The notes: generated by a model not told the origin, from the sequence alone. DNA of 24,284 nucleotides from JANMZR01 sp031383555 (GCA_031383555.1 JANMZR010000030.1:1-24284), one strand, 5' to 3'. Counted from the first letter of the stretch, positions 1 to 8,861 are shown. A program made the numbers and translations.

Positions 1-225
1 GGTTTTATTTGGTTAGAATTTATAACAACAGATTCAATCAACAAACTAGGTTTTTAAAATTATAATTTTAAATTATTAATGATATTAAATAACGAAAGAG
101 GATATGCTTTCTTAGAAATTGAACCATACTATTTATAACAACTATTAAGTCAAAATAATTATACACTAAATAATGATTGTCTTTTCTATGTTTTTTTCGA
201 TTAGTTTCGATTTAAAACCGCTATA

Positions 226-257
226 TTTTACAAGTATATCTTAAAATGCTATATTTG
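226..257 (+). promoter_or_regulatory. Candidate Bacteroidota promoter for the metal-efflux cluster
   Basis: A TAnnTTTG-type -7 box (TATATTTG, 250-257) has a TTTT at 226-229, 20 bases upstream, in the place of the -33 TTTG box. The next start codon is at 262, only 4 bases after the box. Because the -7 box of this phylum lies about 4 bases before the start of transcription, the message would begin at or beside the ATG. Spacing matches the clear tRNA-Gln promoter at 6979-7010. The -33 box has one mismatch. Confidence 0.5.
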
Positions 258-261
258 CCTT

Positions 262-663
262 ATGAAAACCTTTAGAAAATTGGTACTTATTATTTTGTGC
301 ATTCAAATCACCCTCCCGAGTCATTTGTTGTATGATATTGTTTGCCTACCACTTTTGTTTTCACATTTTGCCCATCACAATCATCACCACGACCCAGTTA
401 GTTTTATTAATTTCGTAGCCCAACATTATCAAGAAGAAGATTTGCACAATGAACATGAGGATGAAGACCATGAAAACTTGCCATTTCATCACCACGACCA
501 ATTGAGTGTTTTTCAACAAACAATCATTGCTTTTTCCGAAATCCGAAATTATCAATTTACCCCTTTCTTTTTAGAAAACCCACTAAAAAATATTATCTAT
601 CAGCAAGATTTTTATCCATCAGATTGCTCTTCTTCTATTTGGCGACCGCCCAAATTAGCATAA
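262..663 (+). CDS. Small histidine-rich exported protein upstream of the metal-efflux pump
   Basis: A 133-residue protein of no family I can name with certainty. The N-terminus has basic residues followed by a hydrophobic stretch (about residues 7-19), as in a signal peptide or membrane anchor. The centre holds histidine clusters (HHNHHH near residue 38, HHH near 75) mixed with Asp and Glu (EHEDEDHE). I count 14 His in the whole protein, fitting a periplasmic Zn/Co/Cd/Cu-binding role. The C-terminus ends in an aromatic/proline stretch (WRPPKLA). It lies 132 bases upstream of the RND pump in the same direction and is likely part of the same metal-responsive unit. A metal chaperone, buffer or sensor role is inferred. 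The promoter sits so close to the ATG that the message may be leaderless. Confidence 0.75.
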   Translation: MKTFRKLVLIILCIQITLPSHLLYDIVCLPLLFSHFAHHNHHHDPVSFINFVAQHYQEEDLHNEHEDEDHENLPFHHHDQLSVFQQTIIAFSEIRNYQFTPFFLENPLKNIIYQQDFYPSDCSSSIWRPPKLA

Positions 664-795
664 TCATATATATTTAGATTTATTGGCTTTTTCTCAGAGA
701 GGAATTTCTGTGATTTTGGCGTATGCTATATTGTTTATCAATACGGTTTACTAAATATTGATTAAATTATTATGTCTTTTTTAAAATAAGAAATT

Positions 796-3700
796 ATGCT
801 CAACAAAATTATCGAGTTTTCAATCAAACAGAAACTCATCATCGGGCTGTTGGTTGTAGCTCTTATCGGCTATGGTAGCTACCAAATTACAAAATTGCCC
901 ATTGATGCTGTACCTGACATTACTGATAATCAGGTGCAAGTAATCACCGTTGCACCTGCATTGGGAGCTACTGATATTGAAAGGCTCATTACTTTCCCAA
1001 TTGAACAAGTCAATAGTAATATTCCGGGCATAAAAGAAATCCGTAGTTTCTCTCGCTTTGGGCTCTCGCTCATTACCATTGTTTTTGAAGACGACGTTGA
1101 TGTGTATTGGGCAAGGCAGCAAGTTACTGAAAGACTGAAAATTGCCGAACAGCAGATTCCACAAGGTGTGGGTTTGCCTGAATTAGCACCTGTTACCACG
1201 GGATTGGGCGAAATTTATCAGTACGTGTTAAAACCCAAACCTGGTTTTGAAACTAAATACAACGCCACAGAATTGCGTACTATTCAAGATTGGGTGGTGA
1301 AAAGACAGCTCGTAAGTGTAAAGGGAGTTGCCGACGTAAGTAGTTTTGGAGGAAGAGTGAAACAATACGAAATAGCTATAAATCCTGCGGTATTGAATGC
1401 CAATCATATCACAATAGCAGATGTATTTACAGCATTAGAAAAGAACAATGAAAACACTGGCGGCGCTTATATAGAAAAAGCATCTACGGTTTTATACATC
1501 CGTGCCGAAGGATTGATAGGAAACATTGACGACATAAATAATGTAGTTGTAAAAAATACAAGCAACGGCACACCTCTATTAATAAAAGATGTAGCTGAAG
1601 TGCGAATTGGCAATGCAACTCGTTATGGGGCAATCACTTATAACGACGAAAGCGAAGTGGCAGGAGCCGTAGTGATGATGCTTAAAGGGGAAAACAGCAG
1701 CCGGGTAATTAAGGATATTAAAGATAAAATTGAACAAATAAAAAAGACTTTGCCCGAAGGCGTAGAATTAGAGCCTTTTTTGGACAGAACCAAAATGGTA
1801 AACTCGGCGATTAGTACGGTTACGAAAAACTTGCTTGAAGGTGCTTTAATTGTAATTCTAATATTGGTTCTATTTCTGGGCAATTTGCGGGCTGGTATTA
1901 TTGTGGCTTCAGTAATTCCTTTGTCTATGCTATTTGCTGTTATTCTGATGAATATTTTTGGCGTGAGTGGTAACTTAATGAGTTTAGGAGCTTTAGATTT
2001 TGGCTTAATAGTAGACGGAGCTGTAATCATCGTAGAAGCTTGTATGTTTCAATTGCATATTTCTAAGCAGAAAAAAATTACACAGACTGAAATGGACGGT
2101 ATGGTATATAGCACTTCAACCCGAATGCGAAATGCGGCTGTTTATGGAGAGTTAATTATATTGGTGGTGTACCTCCCGATATTTGCTTTGCAGGGAATTG
2201 AAGGGAAAATGTTTAAACCTATGGCCCAAACTGTGGCCTTTGCTTTATTGGGTGCTTTTATACTTTCTCTAACATACATTCCTATGATGACGGCCCTATT
2301 CTTAAGCAAAAACATAGCTTACAAAAAAAATATTTCTGATAGAATGATGGAATTCTTGGAAAATATTCATCAAAAAGTTTTGATAAAAGCGTTGGGTATT
2401 CCCAAGATAATTGTTGGTTTTGTGCTTTGCTTGCTTGTATATGCACTATTGGTTTTCTCGAAAATGGGAGGGGAATTTATCCCTGAATTGCCTGAAGGCG
2501 ATTTTGCCGTGGAAACCAGGATCTTGACAGGTAGTAATATAACTACTTCGTCTTCAGTCTGTTTGCAAGCAGCACATATTTTAAAAACTAAGTTTCCTGA
2601 GGTAGAAAAAGTAGTGGGTAAAACCGGAAGTGGCGAAATCCCCACCGACCCCATGCCCATGGAAGGGTCAGATTTGATGATTATTTTAAAGGATAAATCC
2701 GAGTGGACTTCTGCTGATTCATGGAATGAAATGTCTGAGAAAATGAGCAAAGCATTGGAAGATGTGCCTGGGGTTACGTTTAGTTTTCAATATCCAGTGG
2801 CCATGCGTTTTAATGAATTAATGACAGGTGCAAAACAAGATGTTGTATGTAAAATTTTTGGTGAAAATCTCGATTCACTTTCTAAATATTCTAAAGTTTT
2901 GGGCAACGTGGCAAGCAAGATTGAAGGAGCTGAAAATGTATACGTTGAGCCAATAGATGGGCTTCCTCAGCTAATTATCAATTATAAAAGAAACCTTATT
3001 GCCCAATTTGGATTAAACATTCAGGATATCAATAAAGTAGTAAATGCGGCATTTGCGGGGCAAAGTAGTGGATTGGTTTTTGAAGATGAAAAGCGATTTG
3101 ATTTAGTAGTGCGTTTGGCTGGTGAGCAAAGGCAAAACCTAGAAGATGTCCAAAATTTACTTATACCAATTCCAAATGGCTCGCAGATACCACTCAGTCA
3201 GGTGGCAGAAGTATCGATAAAGCAAAGTGTAAATCAAATTCAAAGAGATGATGCCAAACGAAGAATCATAGTAGGGTTTAATGTGGAGAGTAGAGATGTA
3301 CAAAGCATCGTGAAAGATTTGCAAGCCGAAGTCAATAAAAAAATAAAATTACCAACGGGCTATTATATTACTTATGGCGGGGCGTTTGAAAACTTAGAAG
3401 CAGCAAATAATAGACTAGCCATTGCTGTTCCTATCTCTCTTTTGCTCATTTTTATATTGCTATATTTTGCATTCAAATCAGTGAAGCAGGGTTTGCTCAT
3501 TTATTCGGCAATCCCACTTTCTGCTATTGGCGGCATCTTGTTTTTAGCACTGCGAGGGATGCCTTTTAGTATTAGTGCAGGAATCGGTTTTATTGCATTG
3601 TTTGGAGTAGCCGTATTAAATGGTATCGTTTTGATTTCGGAATTTAACCGAATAAAAAAAGAGGACGAAACCGATATAAAACAAATTGTACTGCAAGGCA

Positions 3701-5130
3701 CAAAGCATAGATTACGACCTGTTTTGATGACTGCCTCTGTTGCTTCATTGGGTTTTCTTCCAATGGCGTTAAGCAATGGTGCAGGAGCAGAAGTACAACG
3801 CCCATTGGCTACAGTTGTGATTGGTGGTTTATTGATTGCTACATTTTTAACGCTTTTTGTGCTACCTGTTTTGTATATTCTTTTTGAAAAGGCCATCAAA
3901 AACAAATCAGTAAACACAGTGGCTACAATCCTTTTATTGTATATACTGCCATTTCAAAATGCAACAGCACAAACAACCATACACTTGCATGATGCAATTG
4001 ATTTGGCTGTAAAAAACAATCTTTCATTAAAAAACGAGAAATTAAAAGCAGAATATCAGCAACTTTTAACAAAAACTGGTAAAGTAATTCAGCCAACCAA
4101 TGTGATAAGTGAGTTTGGTCAAATCAATAGTGCTTATGCCGATGCTAAGATTGGATTTGTGCAAACCCTAAGCTTTCCGAAAGTATATGCCGTTCAAAAA
4201 AATCTATTGGACGAAAACTATAAAAGTGGCGTGCTGAATATTGGAGTAAAAGAAAACGTCCTAAAAAAACAGGTTTCGGAAGTGTATTATGGTCTTTTGT
4301 ATTTTCATGAAAAAAAGAAATTATTACAAAAAAATGATAGCTTGTTTGTTGAATTTTTAATAAAAGCAACTAATCGGCTTGAGAGTGGTGAAACTAATAT
4401 TTTAGAAAAATCTACTGCCGAAAACCTTCGTGGGCAAATTGGCTTGCAGCTTAGTCAATTGCAATTTGACCTTGATTTACTGCAACTGCAATTTCAACTT
4501 TTGCTCAATTCTACTAATGAATATATACCTGATAAAAACGAATTTAAAGCAAATTTTGCCATAAATTCTGTTGTTTCTTCCTTACAAAATTACCCAACCT
4601 TACAATATTTAAGGCAACAGCAACAGATAGCGATTGCGGCAACAGCATTCGAAAAATCGAAGCTGATGCCAAGCCTAATTTTGGGCTATAATGTAATGGG
4701 AATGCGAGGCGTAGGGGCAAATGATGTGAAGTATAACGGTGTTCCACGTTTTCAATCGGTTCAGTTCGGCTTAGGAATTCCAATTTTCACCAACGGGCAA
4801 AAAGCCATTATCAATGCTGCCAAAACAAATGAAATGGTGGTGGCAAATTACTATGAAGTGAATTTAAAAAATTTAGAAACTGCTTATCAGTCCGCAATTT
4901 TGGCATACAAAAAAAGTTTAGATGCTTTAGATTATTATGAAACAAAAGCATTAAAAACTGCCGAAATCATTAAGCTAACTGCCAATAAGCAATTTTCTAA
5001 CGGTGAAATAAATTATTTAGAATGGGTAATGCTTGTCAATCAGGTAATTGTTATAGAAAACGAATATATTGATGCCATCAAAAATAGAAATGTAATGATT
5101 ATTAACCTCAAAGATTTGTTATCAAAATGA
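796..5130 (+). CDS. CzcA/CusA-type heavy-metal RND pump fused to a TolC-like outer-membrane factor
   Basis: The first ~1035 residues are a full heavy-metal RND antiporter: TM1 near residues 14-31, the periplasmic porter region, the proton-relay helix DFGLIVDGAVIIVE (D401, D407, E414), a second TM group around 860-1030 and an ending VLPVLYILFEKA. The DFG..VDG signature is closer to the divalent-cation pumps (CzcA group) than to Cu/Ag CusA, so Zn/Co/Cd/Ni is the likelier substrate. Residues ~1039-1058 form a hydrophobic segment ending in N-ATA-Q, like a signal peptide. Residues ~1062-1444 are an outer-membrane efflux domain (HDAIDLAVKNN start, long coiled helices, GLGIPIFTNGQK repeat). Such fusions occur in Bacteroidota. 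The two proteins normally lie in different membranes, so the internal signal may be cleaved. The stop codon overlaps the adaptor start (ATGA). No Shine-Dalgarno sequence is seen before ATG 796. Confidence 0.95.
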   Translation: MLNKIIEFSIKQKLIIGLLVVALIGYGSYQITKLPIDAVPDITDNQVQVITVAPALGATDIERLITFPIEQVNSNIPGIKEIRSFSRFGLSLITIVFEDDVDVYWARQQVTERLKIAEQQIPQGVGLPELAPVTTGLGEIYQYVLKPKPGFETKYNATELRTIQDWVVKRQLVSVKGVADVSSFGGRVKQYEIAINPAVLNANHITIADVFTALEKNNENTGGAYIEKASTVLYIRAEGLIGNIDDINNVVVKNTSNGTPLLIKDVAEVRIGNATRYGAITYNDESEVAGAVVMMLKGENSSRVIKDIKDKIEQIKKTLPEGVELEPFLDRTKMVNSAISTVTKNLLEGALIVILILVLFLGNLRAGIIVASVIPLSMLFAVILMNIFGVSGNLMSLGALDFGLIVDGAVIIVEACMFQLHISKQKKITQTEMDGMVYSTSTRMRNAAVYGELIILVVYLPIFALQGIEGKMFKPMAQTVAFALLGAFILSLTYIPMMTALFLSKNIAYKKNISDRMMEFLENIHQKVLIKALGIPKIIVGFVLCLLVYALLVFSKMGGEFIPELPEGDFAVETRILTGSNITTSSSVCLQAAHILKTKFPEVEKVVGKTGSGEIPTDPMPMEGSDLMIILKDKSEWTSADSWNEMSEKMSKALEDVPGVTFSFQYPVAMRFNELMTGAKQDVVCKIFGENLDSLSKYSKVLGNVASKIEGAENVYVEPIDGLPQLIINYKRNLIAQFGLNIQDINKVVNAAFAGQSSGLVFEDEKRFDLVVRLAGEQRQNLEDVQNLLIPIPNGSQIPLSQVAEVSIKQSVNQIQRDDAKRRIIVGFNVESRDVQSIVKDLQAEVNKKIKLPTGYYITYGGAFENLEAANNRLAIAVPISLLLIFILLYFAFKSVKQGLLIYSAIPLSAIGGILFLALRGMPFSISAGIGFIALFGVAVLNGIVLISEFNRIKKEDETDIKQIVLQGTKHRLRPVLMTASVASLGFLPMALSNGAGAEVQRPLATVVIGGLLIATFLTLFVLPVLYILFEKAIKNKSVNTVATILLLYILPFQNATAQTTIHLHDAIDLAVKNNLSLKNEKLKAEYQQLLTKTGKVIQPTNVISEFGQINSAYADAKIGFVQTLSFPKVYAVQKNLLDENYKSGVLNIGVKENVLKKQVSEVYYGLLYFHEKKKLLQKNDSLFVEFLIKATNRLESGETNILEKSTAENLRGQIGLQLSQLQFDLDLLQLQFQLLLNSTNEYIPDKNEFKANFAINSVVSSLQNYPTLQYLRQQQQIAIAATAFEKSKLMPSLILGYNVMGMRGVGANDVKYNGVPRFQSVQFGLGIPIFTNGQKAIINAAKTNEMVVANYYEVNLKNLETAYQSAILAYKKSLDALDYYETKALKTAEIIKLTANKQFSNGEINYLEWVMLVNQVIVIENEYIDAIKNRNVMIINLKDLLSK

Positions 5131-6266
5131 AAAATATAAAAAGCCTAAACTCGCTTTTTCTTGCTGTTTCCTTGCTTGTGCTTAGTTGCAAAAGCGAAAG
5201 TAAAACAGAAGAGAAACCAGAAACGCCAATCGCAGAAAACGCTACGACGCTCAACGATGCTCAAATGAAAAATTCGGGTATAGAACTGGGGAAAATAGAG
5301 AAAAGACAAATTTCATCGACCTTAAAAGTCAATGGCAAAATAGATGTGCCACCACAAAACATGGTTTCTATAAGTGTGCCTTTGGGTGGATACTTAAAAT
5401 CAATGAAACTATTGGAAGGCATGTTTGTAAGGAAAGGGCAGGTAATTGCAAATGTAGAAGGCCAACAATACATTCAAATCCAACAGGATTATTTGACGGC
5501 AAAGGCTCAATTTGGTTCTTTTGAAAAAGAATTTGAAAGACAAAAGGAGCTAAACCAAAGCAAATCAAGTAGCGACAAGGTGCTTGAGCAAGCCAAAGCG
5601 AACTATTTAACGCAAAACATTTTGATAAAATCATTGGAAGAAAAGTTAAAACTAGTAGGTATCAATCCCATCACATTGGATGTCAACAAAATTTCAAAAA
5701 GCATCAATATTTACTCGCCTATAAGTGGTTTTGTGTCAAAAATATATGTAAACATGGGCAAATATATCAGCCCAACCGATGTTCTTTTTGAATTGGTAAA
5801 CCCTTCTGATATCCATTTGGCACTGACTATTTTTGAAAAAGATGTCAATAAATTGTTTGTCGGTCAATCGGTAATTGCTTATACAAATACCGACCCAAAC
5901 AAGAGATACATGTGCAAAATCATTTTGATTGGCAAAGATTTATCAGAAAATAGAAGTGTAGAAGTACATTGCCATTTTGAAAATTTTGATAAAAACCTTC
6001 TGCCAGGCATGTATATGAATGCCGAAATTGATATTCAAAGCAAGAATGCCATAAGCTTACCTTCTGAGGCCATCGTCAATTTTGAAAACAAAAATTATAT
6101 TTTCATTGAAAATGCCAATAAAACTTTTGAAATGAAGGAAATAAGCATCGGTAATACCCAAAATAAGTTTACCGAAATAAAAAGTGATGTTGATTTAAGC
6201 GACAAGAATATCGTGGTAAAGGGAGCATATAACCTTTTGATGAAAATGAAAAATACCGAAGACTAA
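5127..6266 (+). CDS. RND efflux periplasmic adaptor (CusB/CzcB family), lipoprotein
   Basis: A 379-residue membrane-fusion protein joining the RND pump to the outer-membrane channel. The N-terminus is a lipoprotein signal with lipobox LVLSC, so Cys21 is the predicted lipidated residue. A low-complexity Glu/Lys/Thr linker follows, then the barrel-sandwich (lipoyl-like) half around residues 70-110, an alpha-hairpin with Gln/Lys-rich heptads (~115-175), the returning lipoyl half (YSPISGFVSKIYVNMG), and beta-barrel and membrane-proximal domains to the end. Length is normal for the family. Its ATG overlaps the stop of the pump gene by 4 bases, which implies translational coupling. No C-terminal His- or Met-rich metal-binding tail is seen. 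No terminator hairpin follows it. Confidence 0.93.
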   Translation: MKNIKSLNSLFLAVSLLVLSCKSESKTEEKPETPIAENATTLNDAQMKNSGIELGKIEKRQISSTLKVNGKIDVPPQNMVSISVPLGGYLKSMKLLEGMFVRKGQVIANVEGQQYIQIQQDYLTAKAQFGSFEKEFERQKELNQSKSSSDKVLEQAKANYLTQNILIKSLEEKLKLVGINPITLDVNKISKSINIYSPISGFVSKIYVNMGKYISPTDVLFELVNPSDIHLALTIFEKDVNKLFVGQSVIAYTNTDPNKRYMCKIILIGKDLSENRSVEVHCHFENFDKNLLPGMYMNAEIDIQSKNAISLPSEAIVNFENKNYIFIENANKTFEMKEISIGNTQNKFTEIKSDVDLSDKNIVVKGAYNLLMKMKNTED

Positions 6267-6381
6267 GTATTACATTTTAAAAAAACCTGAAAATAATATT
6301 TTTCTTATATCTTGCTGACTACCCCATGGCATTTTTATGAACCTTGGAAGTTCCAAATGAAATAATTTTAGATCTATACTT
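6267..6381. other. Short spacer with no recognised gene
   Basis: AT-rich sequence between the adaptor gene and the integrase remnant. It contains a short palindrome (TTGGAAGTTCCAA, 6344-6356) and no convincing reading frame or terminator. It could hold decayed sequence from the missing part of the integrase gene, but I see no codon pattern that shows it. Confidence 0.4.
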
Positions 6382-6736
6382 CTAACCAATAGCTTTTTCC
6401 AAAGAATCAATAAAACTATTCTTGTTTTCAAAATTATAGTAATCTTTCAAACATGGATCCTGGGACAAAATATTTTCAGAAAGTCTATAACTTATAAAAA
6501 TATCGTTGAGTTTACCAATTTCTGTAGCTATCATCAAATTATAATCAGCACAAATTTTATCATCTTTTTCGAGGCTTCAAATTATTGGCATCTTTATCAA
6601 CCAAATTTTCTGGCCAATAGATGGATAGGTGTATTTTTTGAAGCATTCCATTCACGGTTTTCAACAAATACAAAGAGGAATTACCATCATTCCTGGCCGT
6701 ATTTCTTACTCTTAGATATAGAGATGTTTTGTTCAT
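6382..6736 (-). pseudogene. Truncated, frameshifted tyrosine-recombinase (integrase) N-terminus
   Basis: Reading the minus strand from ATG 6736 gives MNKTSLYLRVRNTARN and so on, about 58 codons to a TGA at 6560-6562. Overlapping it, the frame from 6570 continues (EKDDKICADYNLMIATEIG, then KLNDIFISYRLSENIL, ending SLEKAIG) to a stop at 6382-6384. Together they resemble the arm-type DNA-binding region and the start of the SAM-like core-binding domain of Bacteroidota integrases: an N-terminal LYLRV, a short TVNG strand, then DYN-L-I and NDIF--YRLS. The break lies within about 6563-6576 and is a one-base shift. The rest of a normal ~400-residue integrase, including the catalytic R-H-R-Y domain, is absent. 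It lies 120 bases from the 3' end of tRNA-Gln, a classic integration site. Family recognition is from memory of the motif pattern. Confidence 0.7.
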
Positions 6737-6798
6737 ATAAGTTTATAAAATGGAAAATAATTGGGAAGTATTTATAATTGGGAAGTGGTTCTTAGTTC

Positions 6799-6829
6799 AA
6801 AAAAAAGGCCAATACGAAGCGTATTGGCC
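6799..6829 (-). terminator. Rho-independent terminator downstream of tRNA-Gln
   Basis: A perfect 10-bp inverted repeat (GGCCAATACG at 6807-6816 and CGTATTGGCC at 6820-6829) with a 3-base loop. On the minus strand it is followed by eight U (plus-strand A run 6799-6806). It lies 28 bases past the 3' end of the tRNA gene and would end that transcript. Confidence 0.9.
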
Positions 6830-6856
6830 ATACTGGGAGAAATATACTAATTTTTG

Positions 6857-6927
6857 TTAACCTACTAGGATTCGAACCTAGACTGGCAGAATCAAAATCT
6901 GACGTGCTACCCTTACACCATAAGTCA
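6857..6927 (-). tRNA. tRNA-Gln (anticodon TTG)
   Basis: On the minus strand, 71 bases fold into a cloverleaf. The acceptor stem is TGACTTA with TAGGTTA (two G-U wobbles) and discriminator A at 6857. The D stem is GTG/CAC and the anticodon loop is TTTTGAT with anticodon TTG. The T arm is CTAGG-TTCGAAT-CCTAG. CCA is not encoded. The anticodon stem has one outer mismatch (T-C), leaving four pairs. A consensus promoter lies upstream and a strong terminator downstream, so it is a single-gene unit. Confidence 0.93.
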
Positions 6928-6978
6928 ATTTTTAATTCATTTCTTAGTCAATACTTGCTTCAATTCTGAATTATGATG

Positions 6979-7010
6979 CAAAATTACGTTTTTTTACTAA
7001 AAAAGGCAAA
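6979..7010 (-). promoter_or_regulatory. Bacteroidota-type promoter for tRNA-Gln
   Basis: On the minus strand a -33 box TTTG (plus CAAA, 7007-7010) is followed after 20 bases by a -7 box TAATTTTG (plus 6979-6986), an exact TAnnTTTG match. Transcription would begin near 6975, giving a leader of about 48 bases before the mature tRNA. This is the best promoter match in the window. Confidence 0.7.
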
Positions 7011-7175
7011 TGATTTTTTGAAAAATTCAACTATTTGGACAAAGAGGTTTAGATGTTTAGAGGCAATTATCAAAAAAAATCTATATTGCTAATTGTAAGT
7101 ATTTGAAAAATAGGGAATTAGTCTTTTGAAATTCATCAACTCTTTTTATTTCAAATTTTTCTGTTTTAAATTATT

Positions 7176-8051
7176 TCAAATCGCTCCAGTTTCAACTTCG
7201 CTACTTATTTTCTTTACTAATCCTTGTAAAACATTGCCAGGGCCACACTCAATAAACTGGCTAGCACCATCATTAACCATATTTTGGATTGATTGCGTCC
7301 ACCTCACTGGTGAGGTTAATTGCGCAATTAAATTAGCTTTTATTGTTGCCACATCAGATGAAGCAGTTGCATTCACATTTTGATAAATTGGGCATATTGG
7401 GGCTTTCATTTCTGTATTATCTATTGCTTTGGCCAGTTTTTCTTGTGCAGGTTCCATTAAAGGAGAATGAAAGGCTCCTCCAACCTGAAGTGGTAGCACA
7501 CGCTTTGCTCCCGCTTCTTTCAATTTGTCAGAGGCCAATTCTATTCCTGCAAATGAACCAGAAATTACGACTTGGCCTGGGCAGTTATAATTGGCAGGCA
7601 CCACAACTTCAGAGGTAATTGATTCACAAATTTCTTCAATTTTTTCATCTGACAAGGCCAAAACGGCAGCCATAGTGGATGGATTTTGCTCACAAGCCTC
7701 CTGCATAGCCAAGGCTCGTTGGTATACTAATTTTAGCCCATCCTCAAAACTTATGGCTTCAGCAGCTACTAAGGCTGAAAACTCACCTAAGGAATGACCC
7801 GCAACCATTTGAGGGTCAAAGGTTTCTGTTATAACTGCTTTTATTACTGAATGAAGGAAAATGGCAGGCTGGGTAACTTTTGTTTGTTTCAAGTCTTCGG
7901 CAGTACCATCAAACATAATCTTTGAAATTGAAAAACCAAGTATTTCGTCCGCTTTTTCAAATAGGGTTTTTGCCTTTGCTGATGACTCGTAGAGGTCTTT
8001 ACCCATACCTACAAATTGTGCTCCTTGGCCGGGGAAAATATATGCTTTCAT
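7176..8051 (-). CDS. fabD: Malonyl-CoA:ACP transacylase
   Basis: A 291-residue enzyme that moves malonyl groups from CoA to acyl carrier protein, supplying fatty-acid synthesis in the cytoplasm. Hallmarks are all present: N-terminal FPGQGAQ oxyanion-hole motif (residues 6-12), nucleophile GHSLGE with Ser87, the substrate-binding Arg in YQRALAMQ (Arg112), and catalytic His195 in GGAFHSPLM. Length is normal. The start (ATG at 8051) places the PGQG motif correctly. The 45 bases upstream separate it from a lipoprotein gene in the same direction and are almost wholly made of AAAC-type octamers that end at the ATG. No own promoter is seen, so it may be read from upstream. Confidence 0.97.
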   Translation of the reverse strand: MKAYIFPGQGAQFVGMGKDLYESSAKAKTLFEKADEILGFSISKIMFDGTAEDLKQTKVTQPAIFLHSVIKAVITETFDPQMVAGHSLGEFSALVAAEAISFEDGLKLVYQRALAMQEACEQNPSTMAAVLALSDEKIEEICESITSEVVVPANYNCPGQVVISGSFAGIELASDKLKEAGAKRVLPLQVGGAFHSPLMEPAQEKLAKAIDNTEMKAPICPIYQNVNATASSDVATIKANLIAQLTSPVRWTQSIQNMVNDGASQFIECGPGNVLQGLVKKISSEVETGAI

Positions 8052-8090
8052 GTTATTGAGTTTGGTAGTTTAAAAAATGTTTAAAAGTTT
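8052..8090 (-). repeat. Octamer-period AAAC array ending at the fabD start
   Basis: Plus-strand GTTT/GTTA words begin at 8052, 8060, 8068, 8079 and 8087 (steps 8, 8, 11, 8). On the coding (minus) strand these read AAACTTTT, AAACATTTTTT, AAACTACC, AAACTCAA, TAAC and then ATG directly. The same type of array precedes feoB and the M16 peptidase. Confidence 0.7.
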
Positions 8091-8096
8091 ATTTTT

Positions 8097-8861
8097 TCAG
8101 TTTGCCTTCATATTCAAGTTCTCAATTCTGGAAAATTCTTGTAATGTGCCATCAGAGTATGCTTTATTGAGGTTTTCTAAAGAATAGGAGCTGTCGACTG
8201 GAGCATAATTTATATAGTCTTGATACCTAATTCCGCCAATGTTTTGCGACTTTATAGCTTCTCTAAAACGAATGCCGCCACCATCAACTTTGTAGGAATA
8301 GACGAAATAATTCATAGTTTTGGTTCGTTGGTTTATCCAATAAATAAATATGTCGTCATGGTCTTTTCCTCCATTTTCTTGCTTAAATGTGACCTTTAAT
8401 TTATGGTATTTATCAGCTCCTATTGTGCTTTCCCCAATTAACTCTAGGTTTACGGCTTCATCATTTAAAGGCTGCGGAAGTAATGTGAAATAAACGACTG
8501 AATTGATAGAATTTTTATATTTTACTATCATGGAATCTTGTAATGTAACCTTTTTGCCAGCAATAAAACGTTCCAAACCAACATTGTTATAAACATCTTT
8601 TATTTCATTACCAAGGGAGTCTTTTCCTATTCTTTCATAAATAAATGTAGTGCCATCTTTTTCAATAGTATAGTGTTTATCCCTGAAGTCAAAGCCAATT
8701 TTTAATTTATCATATTTAGCGCCTCCATGGGCTTCAATACACTCATTTACAATTACTTGCGCTGGACTTAGCTTTGGTTTGCAACTTATATAAAAAGTTA
8801 GTGTCAATAAGGTAATTACAATAGATATATTGAATCGTAGACAGAAATTCTCTTTTTTCAT
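8097..8861 (-). CDS. Lipoprotein resembling the DUF6503 family
   Basis: A 254-residue predicted lipoprotein. A basic N-terminus and hydrophobic stretch (residues ~11-25) lead to Cys27 (FYISC), a plausible lipobox. The mature part begins AQVIVNECIEAHGGAKYDKLK, the 'H-GG-Y/W' opening typical of a Bacteroidota family that I recall as DUF6503, whose beta-rich fold resembles LolA/LolB-type lipid-binding proteins. A role in envelope lipid or lipoprotein handling is inference. It lies 45 bases upstream of fabD in the same direction and probably shares its transcript. It is divergent from the outer-membrane protein gene at 8952. Confidence 0.75.
   Translation of the reverse strand: MKKENFCLRFNISIVITLLTLTFYISCKPKLSPAQVIVNECIEAHGGAKYDKLKIGFDFRDKHYTIEKDGTTFIYERIGKDSLGNEIKDVYNNVGLERFIAGKKVTLQDSMIVKYKNSINSVVYFTLLPQPLNDEAVNLELIGESTIGADKYHKLKVTFKQENGGKDHDDIFIYWINQRTKTMNYFVYSYKVDGGGIRFREAIKSQNIGGIRYQDYINYAPVDSSYSLENLNKAYSDGTLQEFSRIENLNMKAN

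Noticed and set aside
1..57. Open frame from base 1 to a TAA at 55-57 that could be the tail of a plus-strand gene
   Set aside because: Only 18 codons with no recognisable motif; too short to support a gene.
361..555. Minus-strand open frame inside the histidine-rich gene
   Set aside because: Shadow of the His-codon-rich plus-strand gene, which has a signal peptide and a promoter; the minus frame has neither.
6341..6358. Attachment-site core at the TTGGAAGTTCCAA palindrome
   Set aside because: No matching copy in the tRNA gene or elsewhere in the window.
7126..7383. Plus-strand frame over the end of fabD
   Set aside because: It lies antisense to an unambiguous fabD and has no family features.
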